64,000 bases of DNA from contig NZ_JAJSAP010000006.1 in the NCBI RefSeq assembly GCF_021729035.1, positions 212,875 through 276,874 of the forward strand, read 5' to 3'. This DNA is from Microbulbifer sediminum (GTDB lineage Bacteria > Pseudomonadota > Gammaproteobacteria > Pseudomonadales > Cellvibrionaceae). Made by a program: the position numbers and the translations under genes. Under the pieces are notes generated by a model. That model saw only the letters and a program-made list of their open reading frames with translations, made no database searches and was not told where the DNA came from. Shown piece by piece: positions 38,622 through 46,171 of this stretch (positions within the stretch are counted from its first letter, which is position 1; every line of letters starts with the position of its first letter).

Positions 38622-39056
38622 TTAAAGGTCTTGCAGCGCCGCCTCCAGCGCCAGGGTGTAACTTGCCGGGCCGAAGCCGCAGATCACTCCCCGAGCCAGG
38701 TCGGAAAAGAATGAATGGCGGCGGAATTCTTCCCGCGCATGGACGTTCGACAGGTGCACCTCGATAAACGGGATTGCCACTGCCGCCAGCGCGTCGCGCA
38801 GGGCCACGCTGGTGTGGGTGAAGGCGGCGGGATTGATCACGATGCAGTCGATGCCCTCGCGGCCCGCGGTGTGCACCCGCTCAATAAGTTCCGCCTCACT
38901 GTTGCTCTGCAGGGATTCCAGCTGGTGTCCGGCGGCCGCACATTGCTCGCGCGCCGCATGATCAATTTCCGCCAGCGTGGTTGCGCCATAAACCGCCGGT
39001 TCCCGCGTGCCCAGCAGGTTGAGATTGGGTCCGTGCAGTAGAAGGAGGCGTGCCAT
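38622..39056 (-). CDS. aroQ: 3-dehydroquinate dehydratase, type II
   Basis: 144 residues. [20 protein letters not shown] contains the catalytic Arg and Tyr. [29 protein letters not shown] (Asn and Thr/Ser contacts), [17 protein letters not shown] with the catalytic His, and [15 protein letters not shown] complete the family pattern. It dehydrates 3-dehydroquinate in the shikimate path, two branches upstream of the trp genes in this window. AGGA sits 7 bases before the ATG. First gene of aroQ-accB-accC-prmA. Confidence 0.96.
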   Translation of the reverse strand: MARLLLLHGPNLNLLGTREPAVYGATTLAEIDHAAREQCAAAGHQLESLQSNSEAELIERVHTAGREGIDCIVINPAAFTHTSVALRDALAAVAIPFIEVHLSNVHAREEFRRHSFFSDLARGVICGFGPASYTLALEAALQDL

Positions 39057-39313
39057 AGCTTGTCCTGAAGAAAAAGCGTGAAACGGTCACAAAAAAATAG
39101 CGAAAATTGGCTAACTTGCCGGGAACAGTCACATTTCCGTCCCGGAGGCCCACAATCGGGGCGAGTGTGCCCCAAAAATGACCCCCTGTCCATGCTCTGG
39201 CGCACGGATTATTGACGTTAGGCGCAGTTCGACGAAATTTGCCGCTATATCAGCTAACTATGCGAGGCGCGCTGGCTTGATTGCCGGGCTGGTTGGCTAT
39301 AAAGACCGGTTGG

Positions 39314-41098
39314 TCACAGGCTGGCGGACGCGGGCGGCCGGGCTGCTGCGTCCAGGGCCTCCAGGAGATCATCGCGGCTGAGGACCTGGGGCAGTATGCG
39401 GGGCTCCCCACCGCCGGCGGGATAGAGCAGATAGAGGGGTACGCTGGTGCGGCCGTGACGTGCGAGTAGGTCACTGATCCGCGGATCCTGGTTGGTCCAG
39501 TCTCCCTTGAGGGCCACAATGCCCAGCTCCTCGATGGCACTGGTCACATCCTCGCTCGAAAGTACCACTTTTTCATTGGCCAGGCAGGTGATACACCATG
39601 CGGCTGTCATGTTGGCCAGCACCGGGCGACCCTCGCTGCGGGCCCGCTCCAGCCGTTCCGGTGAGTAGGCTTCCCAGTAACCGGAGCTGGTCGCCACCTG
39701 GTTCACGGTTTCCAGGCGCGGCAGCAGGGCCGCGGCGACCGCAATGGCGGCAATAGCCGCACCGCCCCTGACCCAGTGCCACTGGGGCCTCGGCCACAGC
39801 CAAAGTGCGAAGGCGATGGCCACGGCGCCCGCAAGCACCAGCGCCACGCCGTCGCTGCCGCTCTGCCGGCCCAGCACCCACAGTAGCCAGACCGCGGTGA
39901 GGTACATGGGAAAGGCGAGCAACTGCTTGAAGCGGTCCATCCAGGGGCCCGGCCGTGGCAGCCGCTCCACCAGTGTCGGTACATACGTCAGGGCGACGAA
40001 GGGGGCGGCCATCCCGGCACCCAGTGCCGCGAATACCGACAGGGCCACGGGTGCCGGCTGGGTGACTGCAAACCCGAGTGCAGAGCCCATCAGCGGGGCG
40101 GTGCAGGGGCTGGCCACGATTGAGGCGAGGGCGCCGGTGGCGACCGAACCGCGCAGGCCCTTTGCGTTGCCGACACCGTTGCCCAGGCCCATCAGGCGAC
40201 TGCCGAGCTCGGTGACCCCGGACAGGCTCAGTCCCATGGCAAAAAAGAGGTAGACAAGGGCTGCCACCAGAACCGGTGACTGGAGCTGGAAGCCCCAGCC
40301 GATCGCCTCACCGCCGGCACGCAGCACCAGCATCAGTCCGGCAATGCCCACGAAGCTGGCCACCACGCCGGTGGCATAGGCCCAGCCGTGGGCATGGCGT
40401 TGTGCGGGTTCGCGGGCCGCCTCGCTGATTGCCAGCAGCTTGATGGACAGTACCGGGAAGACGCAGGGCATGAGGTTCAGGATAAGGCCGCCGATAAAGG
40501 CCCCCAGCAGGGCAAAGGGTAGGGACAGTGCCGGGCTGTCAGCGCCGGTACCGGCTGCGGGAGGTGCTACGGGCGGGACGCTGGTGCTGACCGGGATTGC
40601 GTTGCCCTGCTGGTGGTCCAGGTCGAATTGCCGGGTCTGTGGCGGGTAGCACAGGCCGGCATCGGCGCAGCCCTGGTAGTGGAGTTCCACGCGCGTGATA
40701 TCGGTCGACTCCGGCAGCGGAATCTCCAGTTGCAGCCGATAGACTTCGGTCTCCTTCTCGAAGTAGTCGTCCCAGATGACCTCGCCCGCGGGAAGGTTGA
40801 GGGGCAGCTCTGTGCGCTGGTCGCCATCAATGCTGTAGAGGGCGAGCTTGTCGCGGTAAAGGTAGTAGCCATCGGCGATCTGGAAGATGGTACTGGCGCC
40901 TGCGGCACTGAACAGGAAGTCCTGCCGGTAGGCCTCATCGACCGGGAGAAAGGCGTCGTCCGTGGTTGCGCCGGTGGCCGGGGGGCCAAATGGCGACTGG
41001 GATGCCTGGGCAATAGCCTGTGCCCCGCCGAGAATCAGGGTGGCCAGAATCAGCAAGACGGGGAATTTTTTTCGTAAACCGTTGGTCATCACAGTCAT
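39314..41098 (-). CDS. dsbD: Thiol:disulfide interchange protein DsbD
   Basis: 594 residues. Signal peptide (FPVLLILATLILGGAQAIA), then the periplasmic alpha domain with its Cys pair (QGCADAGLCYPP). The membrane beta domain has eight predicted helices and its paired Cys in NLMPCVFPVLS and VASPCTAPLMG. The C-terminal thioredoxin-like gamma domain carries the CxxC WCITCLANEKV. It passes electrons from cytoplasmic thioredoxin to periplasmic DsbC/DsbG and cytochrome maturation. All six redox cysteines are present. Start ATG 41098 or 41089; neither has a clear ribosome site. The dsbD-aroQ-accB-accC order is shared with pseudomonads. Confidence 0.94.
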   Translation of the reverse strand: MTVMTNGLRKKFPVLLILATLILGGAQAIAQASQSPFGPPATGATTDDAFLPVDEAYRQDFLFSAAGASTIFQIADGYYLYRDKLALYSIDGDQRTELPLNLPAGEVIWDDYFEKETEVYRLQLEIPLPESTDITRVELHYQGCADAGLCYPPQTRQFDLDHQQGNAIPVSTSVPPVAPPAAGTGADSPALSLPFALLGAFIGGLILNLMPCVFPVLSIKLLAISEAAREPAQRHAHGWAYATGVVASFVGIAGLMLVLRAGGEAIGWGFQLQSPVLVAALVYLFFAMGLSLSGVTELGSRLMGLGNGVGNAKGLRGSVATGALASIVASPCTAPLMGSALGFAVTQPAPVALSVFAALGAGMAAPFVALTYVPTLVERLPRPGPWMDRFKQLLAFPMYLTAVWLLWVLGRQSGSDGVALVLAGAVAIAFALWLWPRPQWHWVRGGAAIAAIAVAAALLPRLETVNQVATSSGYWEAYSPERLERARSEGRPVLANMTAAWCITCLANEKVVLSSEDVTSAIEELGIVALKGDWTNQDPRISDLLARHGRTSVPLYLLYPAGGGEPRILPQVLSRDDLLEALDAAARPPASASL

Positions 41099-41188
41099 CA
41101 CAGTTCAAATTCATTACAGTCAGCATTAATCTGACTGTCCGGACTGGCACTGGTTCATTGCGCAACCGGCGCCGGAAGCAGTATAACG

Positions 41189-41974
41189 GTGACTGCGGTG
41201 CAAAAAAACGGTACAAAAAAACAACATCGAGGAATGGGCTTGTCCACAGTTTCGGGCTTCCGTGCAGTTGCCGTCGCGACGGTGCTGGCGTCACTGGTCA
41301 CTGGGTGTGTGACTTCGCCGCCGGCTCCCGTGCCGCGCGCGGTGCCGTTGCCGGAGCCGGCCAAGCCGGCCGGTCCTTCGCCGGAAGAAATCCGCCAGCG
41401 CAACGTTGAGTTTTTCCTCGCCCGTGCAGAGGCGGCACAGCGCCAGGGCTTCCTGACCCGGCCGGCTGGTGCCAGTGCCTTTGATTACTATCTTCGTGTG
41501 CGCCAGCTGGACCCGGACAACCGACGTGCGGCCAGTGGTATCCAGACGATTGTGATCGAGTTCGTTGAGCGGGCAAGGGATGCGCTACGGCGCCGGTCCT
41601 TCGGTGAGGTCAGCACCTACCTGAATCGCGCCGACGAACTGGCGCCGGACAACCCGCTCGTCGATGAGGTCCGCGCCCAGCTGGCGCAGGAGCGCAGCCG
41701 GGCCAGCGCCGGGTTGCCGGAGGGGGAGTCGGTCCCGCTATCTCCGGGGGCGCTTTCGGCAAAATCCCCGGACATGGTGGCAAAACTACAGGACCTGGCC
41801 CGGCGTATCCGCCGGGAAAACCAGCGCATCATCATTGTGGCGCGCCAGGACGCCGAGGGCCGCTGGATATACCAGCAGCTGCGCGAGGCCGTGCCGGGCT
41901 ATCGCGTGCGTGGCGATATCAAGGTGGGTGGCACGCCACAGGTCATCCTTACCGGCTCCATGGGAGATAACTGA
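41189..41974 (+). CDS. Putative lipoprotein with TPR-like helical repeats
   Basis: 261 residues. A lipobox ASLVTGC with the Cys at about residue 40 indicates a lipoprotein, with Pro/Val-rich sequence after it. The middle (90-170) has helical repeat character: FDYYLRVRQLDPDNRRAASG and STYLNRADELAPDNPLVDEV look like TPR units. A C-terminal domain ends RWIYQQLREAVPGYRVRGD. I recognise no named family. The start is uncertain: GTG 41189 has a distant GGAAG, while ATG 41234 gives a normal-length signal peptide. The gene is divergent from dsbD and upstream of a copper chaperone. Confidence 0.7.
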   Translation: MTAVQKNGTKKQHRGMGLSTVSGFRAVAVATVLASLVTGCVTSPPAPVPRAVPLPEPAKPAGPSPEEIRQRNVEFFLARAEAAQRQGFLTRPAGASAFDYYLRVRQLDPDNRRAASGIQTIVIEFVERARDALRRRSFGEVSTYLNRADELAPDNPLVDEVRAQLAQERSRASAGLPEGESVPLSPGALSAKSPDMVAKLQDLARRIRRENQRIIIVARQDAEGRWIYQQLREAVPGYRVRGDIKVGGTPQVILTGSMGDN

Positions 41975-41980
41975 ACCGTG

Positions 41981-42427
41981 ATGAGAGCATCTCTTTTCAC
42001 CCTGGTACTGGCGCTGCTCTCCAGCAACGCCCTGGGGGCAGGAGTCCTTGAAGTCGGCGGTTATGCCCGCGAGACCCTGCCCGGGGCCAATATGGCAGCA
42101 GCCTACCTGACCCTGCGCAACGACGGGGATACCCCGCGCAGCCTACAGAAGGTAGAGTTAGCGCAGTTTGAGCACGGCAGCGTAAGCTTGCACACCACCG
42201 TCAGTGAAAGCGGCGTCAGCCGCATGCGTCCCCTGGCGACACTGCCGCTTCCCGCAGCCAGTACTGTCACCATGGCTCCGGGCGGGTTACACCTGATGCT
42301 CAGTGGGGCAGAACTCGCGGCGGGAGAGCAAGTCCAACTGCGACTGCACTTCGCCGACGGCGAGGTGCGGCTCGTCAATGTGCCGGTGCGGAGTGCGGCC
42401 GAACAGGCCCACCATCACCATGGCTAA
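41981..42427 (+). CDS. PCu(A)C-type periplasmic copper chaperone
   Basis: 148 residues with a signal peptide (SLFTLVLALLSSNALGA). The PCu(A)C pattern is present: YLTLRNDGDTPRSL, FEHGSVSLH, a Met in RMRPLATLPLPAAS and PGGLHLMLSG, where the His and Met residues bind Cu(I). The C-terminus ends in a His cluster (QAHHHHG) that could add a second metal site. Such proteins deliver copper to the CuA or CuB centre of cytochrome oxidase. An adjacent GTG is an alternative start three bases upstream. Confidence 0.85.
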   Translation: MRASLFTLVLALLSSNALGAGVLEVGGYARETLPGANMAAAYLTLRNDGDTPRSLQKVELAQFEHGSVSLHTTVSESGVSRMRPLATLPLPAASTVTMAPGGLHLMLSGAELAAGEQVQLRLHFADGEVRLVNVPVRSAAEQAHHHHG

Positions 42428-42447
42428 AGCGCTAAACAGGAATGCAG

Positions 42448-42465
42448 GGCCCGCAGGTGCGGGCC
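42448..42465 (+). terminator. Hairpin after the copper chaperone gene
   Basis: A perfect 7-bp stem GGCCCGC / GCGGGCC with a 4-base loop sits in the 63-base gap between two co-directional genes. No T-run follows, so it may be only a processing or partial termination element. Confidence 0.3.
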
Positions 42466-42490
42466 GAGAATGACAAACCCGGAGGTATCG

Positions 42491-43060
42491 ATGAAAAAAA
42501 TCATGATCAGTCTGCTGGCGGTATGGATGGTGGCCTGTGCCCACAGCCCGGTGGAGATTCAGGTACGCCCGCAGGTGGATGTTGCTCCCGAGGCTTTCGG
42601 TACCGGCTTCACGGTCAGTGTACAGGGGGCCGACAAGCTGCCTGGTGGGGGGCTCGGTTCGCTCGGGGGTATTTATGCCGACCAGTCCCAGGTACGGCTG
42701 GGTAATAACGTCGAGGATGCACTGGCGGAAACACTCAAGGAGGGCTTCCGGGCCTGGTCCTTCGAGCCGGTCTTCAGTGGTGCGGATGTGCAGGTTGTTG
42801 CCAGCCTGACCAGCCTGAAGTACGACAGCCCGAATGGCCTGGTAACGAGCAAAGTGGATTCATCCGCGGAAGTGCAGCTGGCCGTAACCATTGGTGGTTC
42901 CACTTACTACGGCAATTACCGTTCCAGCGGTAAGGATCGCAACCTGATCAAGCCGGCCAAAGAGGAAGTGGAAGGGCGGATCAATGGCCTGCTGAGCGCG
43001 ACTCTGCAGCGGGCATTCGAAGACGAAAAACTCAAGAGCTTCCTGCGTGCAAACCTCTGA
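42491..43060 (+). CDS. YajG-family lipoprotein
   Basis: 189 residues. Start ATG 42491 with GGAGG at ideal spacing; a signal peptide MKKIMISLLAVWMVAC with the lipobox Cys at 16. The mature part resembles YajG (DUF/lipoprotein of beta-sandwich type): VRPQVDVAPEAFGTGFTVSV, LGNNVEDALAETLKEGFRAW, and ITVKVDSS-like strands. In enterobacteria YajG is an abundant lipoprotein of unknown role beside ampG. Here ampG is not seen, though other peptidoglycan-recycling genes are in the window. Confidence 0.8.
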   Translation: MKKIMISLLAVWMVACAHSPVEIQVRPQVDVAPEAFGTGFTVSVQGADKLPGGGLGSLGGIYADQSQVRLGNNVEDALAETLKEGFRAWSFEPVFSGADVQVVASLTSLKYDSPNGLVTSKVDSSAEVQLAVTIGGSTYYGNYRSSGKDRNLIKPAKEEVEGRINGLLSATLQRAFEDEKLKSFLRANL

Positions 43061-43187
43061 CAGGCGTTTGCGACCCGGTGCCGGCGCGCCGGGAGCCGCA
43101 TCCCCGGCGGGCGCCTAGCGCACGCGAGGCAGGGATAGCCGAGAACACTGTGAGCCCGCAACCTTGACTAAATTCGATCCGAAAACC

Positions 43188-44909
43188 ATGTCTGAACTTG
43201 GGCCGCTGACCCTGGCGGGGCATGCCCAGGCCGCGGCCGGCCGGATCAGCGGGGCAGCCGCTGAGCTGGCGCTGGGAGCCGTGGCCGATGGCGTGCTGGT
43301 AACCGATGCGAGCGGCAGGATCACCTATTGCAACCCCCTGGTGGCGGAGCTCACCGGGGGCGCGGCAAGCCTCCTGCCGGGCGAGTTGCTTAATGAGCGA
43401 TTGTCTCTGTGGGACGAACACGGTGAGCGATTGCCACCGCTGTTGCTTGAAGGCGTCGATGTGTCCTCCCATGAATTGACGGCCTACCTGCAGTGCCCCG
43501 GGGGAGACCAGGACCCGCCGCCCCCCCTGAGCCTGTCTGTGAATGTGGTGCGCGAGGGGGCCGCGGTTGAGGGGTTCGTCGTCATCCTCCGCGATACCTC
43601 AGCCGCGCGTCGCCTCTCCTCCCGCCTCAGCTGGCAGAACACCCACGACGCCCTGACGCACCTGCCCAATCGACAGTTGTTTGAGTCGGAACTCCAGCAG
43701 ATCCTGGCTGCCTGCGAGGACCGGCGCCGACACCACGTGCTTCTTTACCTTGATGTGTACCAGTTCAAGGTCGTGAACGACACCCTGGGATACCGCGCCG
43801 GTGATCAGTTGCTGGTGCAGCTGGCGGAAGTGCTCGCGGCCTGCCTGGCCCGGGGGGACCTGTTCGCCCGGGTGGGCAGCGACGAGTTTGCCATCCTGCT
43901 GCGGGACTGTTCCATCGAGGAGGCGCGACGAGTGGTGCTGCGCCTGCGGGAGGCAGTCAAGGCCTTCTCGTTCCAGTGGGAAGGCAGTGACAGCCGGGTG
44001 GCGCTGTCCATCGGTGCGGTCACCGTCGATCACCATGCCAGTTCGGTGAGCCAGCTGCTGGCTTCGGCCAATGATGCCTGCAGTGCCGCCCGGGACCAGG
44101 GGCGCAACCGGGTCAAGCTGTTCAGCGATTCGCGCAAGGTGCTTGAGAAGCGTCGCCAGACAATCTGGGTGGCTGAAATTCACGCCGCCCTGCGGGAAGA
44201 CCGGTTGTTGCTGCACCGCCAGCCGGTGGTGAGCCTTGCGGGCGAGTGCGCTGTGCACCACTACGAGGTTCTGGTGCGGATGCGCGGCCTCGACGGCGAC
44301 GTGATCCCTCCCGGAATGTTCCTGCCGGCGGCAGAGCGATACGGCCTGATCGAGGAAGTGGATCGCTGGGTCATTCGCCGGGTATTCCAGCATATGGCGG
44401 CAGAGCAGGGCGGTGAGCAGGCAAGTTATGCCATCAATATTTCTGGCTTGAGCCTGGGAGATGAGTCTTTTGTCGAGTTTGTGCTGGCAGAGCTGGCGGA
44501 TGCGGGGGTGGCCCCCTCCCGTGTGCAGTTCGAAATTACCGAGACCAGTGCCATCAACAACCTGCAGCGGGCGCTGATCTTCATCCACAGGCTGCGGGCG
44601 GCAGGCTGCAGCTTTGCGCTGGATGATTTTGGCCAGGGTGCATCTTCCCTGGCCTACCTGCGACAGCTCCCGGTGGATTACCTGAAAATCGATGGCAGCT
44701 TTGTGCGCAATATGCTTGAGGATGAAATCGACAGCGCCATGGTGAGTACCATCGATCACCTGGCCAAGCAGATGGGTATCAGTACCATCGCCGAATACGT
44801 GGAAAGTCCAGAGCTGATGGAGAGGCTGCGGCAGATGGGAGTCGATTACGCCCAGGGATTCGGTATCGCGGCAGCGGCCGAGTTTCCCGCCGTGGACTCC
44901 GGCTTCTGA
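43188..44909 (+). CDS. PAS-GGDEF-EAL cyclic-di-GMP signalling protein
   Basis: 573 residues, with no membrane segment seen. PAS-like sensor at about 20-135 (VADGVLVTDASGRITYCNPLVAELTGG). The GGDEF domain at 145-305 has GSDEF in place of GGDEF (RVGSDEFAIL), so cyclase activity is doubtful. EAL domain at 320-565: YEVLVRM (EVL), NISGLSLGD, FEITETSAI, LDDFGQGASSL, LKIDGSFV and AEYVES retain the metal-binding acids and the catalytic Lys/Glu, so phosphodiesterase activity is likely. The GGDEF domain may bind GTP and regulate it. ATG 43188 is used; a TTG 24 bases earlier is open. Confidence 0.88.
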   Translation: MSELGPLTLAGHAQAAAGRISGAAAELALGAVADGVLVTDASGRITYCNPLVAELTGGAASLLPGELLNERLSLWDEHGERLPPLLLEGVDVSSHELTAYLQCPGGDQDPPPPLSLSVNVVREGAAVEGFVVILRDTSAARRLSSRLSWQNTHDALTHLPNRQLFESELQQILAACEDRRRHHVLLYLDVYQFKVVNDTLGYRAGDQLLVQLAEVLAACLARGDLFARVGSDEFAILLRDCSIEEARRVVLRLREAVKAFSFQWEGSDSRVALSIGAVTVDHHASSVSQLLASANDACSAARDQGRNRVKLFSDSRKVLEKRRQTIWVAEIHAALREDRLLLHRQPVVSLAGECAVHHYEVLVRMRGLDGDVIPPGMFLPAAERYGLIEEVDRWVIRRVFQHMAAEQGGEQASYAINISGLSLGDESFVEFVLAELADAGVAPSRVQFEITETSAINNLQRALIFIHRLRAAGCSFALDDFGQGASSLAYLRQLPVDYLKIDGSFVRNMLEDEIDSAMVSTIDHLAKQMGISTIAEYVESPELMERLRQMGVDYAQGFGIAAAAEFPAVDSGF

Positions 44910-44921
44910 GGTCCCCGGGCT

Positions 44922-45950
44922 TCAGTTCGCCGCGCCGCCGTTACCTTCCGCCAGTGCCGGTTCCTGCTGCAGGTCCCCATACTGTCCAGCCCGCAGGCGC
45001 GGTCCGTACTGGCTGACCACCCGGGCAGCGGCGCGGCAGGCCAGTCGACCCGCTTCCGCAAACCCCATGCCCCGGTTAAGGCCGTACAGGAATGCTCCTG
45101 CGAAGGTATCGCCGGCGCCGTTGGTATCGATGGCGTGCACTTTCGGTGCCGTTACCCGGTGCTGCTGCTCGCCGTCCCAGACCAGTGCGCCATCTCCGCC
45201 CAGGGTGATGGCGAAGCTGCGGCACCGTTGCATCAGTGCTGTCGCGGCGGCCTCGATGGAGTCCGTGCGGGTATAGCCCAGGGCTTCATCCCGGTTGCAG
45301 AACAGCAGGTCAACGCCGTTGCCGATCATTTCTCCGAGCCCCTTATGGAACAGCTGGACCATCGCGGGGTCCGATAGGCTCAGGGCTGTTTTGACGCCTG
45401 CGGCCTCGGCTTCCTCGCGGAGGGTGATCGCTGCTTCCCGGCCGGTGTCGGAAGAGACCAGGTAGCCCTCGATATAGGCCCAGCGGGACGCCCGCAGGGC
45501 CTCGCGGTCCAGCTCGGCCACGGACAGCTGCCCGCTGATCCCCAGGAAGGTGTTCATGCTGCGCTCGGCGTCCGGTGTCACCAGCACCAGGCACTTCCCG
45601 GTGATGCCGGCGTCGGCCTGTTCCAGCGCGCCCGGGTAGGACACGCCGGCGCGGGACAGGTCGGCCCGGTAGAAGTCCCCGTTGTCATCATCAGCCACCT
45701 TGCAGGAATAGAAGGTGCGCAGCCCGAGGTAGCTGGCGGTGATGACGGTATTGGCCCCGGATCCACCGCAGGCGCGCTTGGCGGTTACCAGGTGGTCGCG
45801 CAGGTCACTGACCAGCTGTGCCTGGCGCGGCTCATCCACCAGGGTCATGACGCCCTTATCGACGCCCAGTGACTGCAGGTCGCCGTCGCTGACCTCAATC
45901 TCGGTGTCCAGGAGGGCGGCGCCAATGCCGTATAGATCGTACTGGTGCAT
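44922..45950 (-). CDS. PfkB-family carbohydrate/nucleoside kinase (adenosine-kinase-like)
   Basis: 342 residues. YDLYGIGAALLDTEIEV at the start, CGGSGANTVI (substrate glycine motif), and the PfkB signature DTNGAGDTFAGAFLYGLNRG with the catalytic Asp near the C-terminus. The pattern fits the adenosine kinase or inosine/guanosine kinase-like group common in marine gammaproteobacteria. Substrate cannot be told from sequence alone. It is convergent with the PAS-GGDEF-EAL gene and divergent from mrcB. Confidence 0.85.
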   Translation of the reverse strand: MHQYDLYGIGAALLDTEIEVSDGDLQSLGVDKGVMTLVDEPRQAQLVSDLRDHLVTAKRACGGSGANTVITASYLGLRTFYSCKVADDDNGDFYRADLSRAGVSYPGALEQADAGITGKCLVLVTPDAERSMNTFLGISGQLSVAELDREALRASRWAYIEGYLVSSDTGREAAITLREEAEAAGVKTALSLSDPAMVQLFHKGLGEMIGNGVDLLFCNRDEALGYTRTDSIEAAATALMQRCRSFAITLGGDGALVWDGEQQHRVTAPKVHAIDTNGAGDTFAGAFLYGLNRGMGFAEAGRLACRAAARVVSQYGPRLRAGQYGDLQQEPALAEGNGGAAN

Positions 45951-46171
45951 AAGGATCCTTGCTCGGGGATGGATTCGGGGCTGGTTCAGGGGGCATTATG
46001 GCCGCCGGCAGGCCAAGTGCAAGTCGGGCGGGTTTGACATGTCCGGCGCAGGGCTTATAAATGCCCGGCCCGGGGTGTGCATTGCTGGCCCGGGCTCTGG
46101 CAGGACATTTAGGGAACGGCGCCGGCGTCTCCCTATCTATAGTTTACGTATTGGGTTGGTACTGCATCGCT

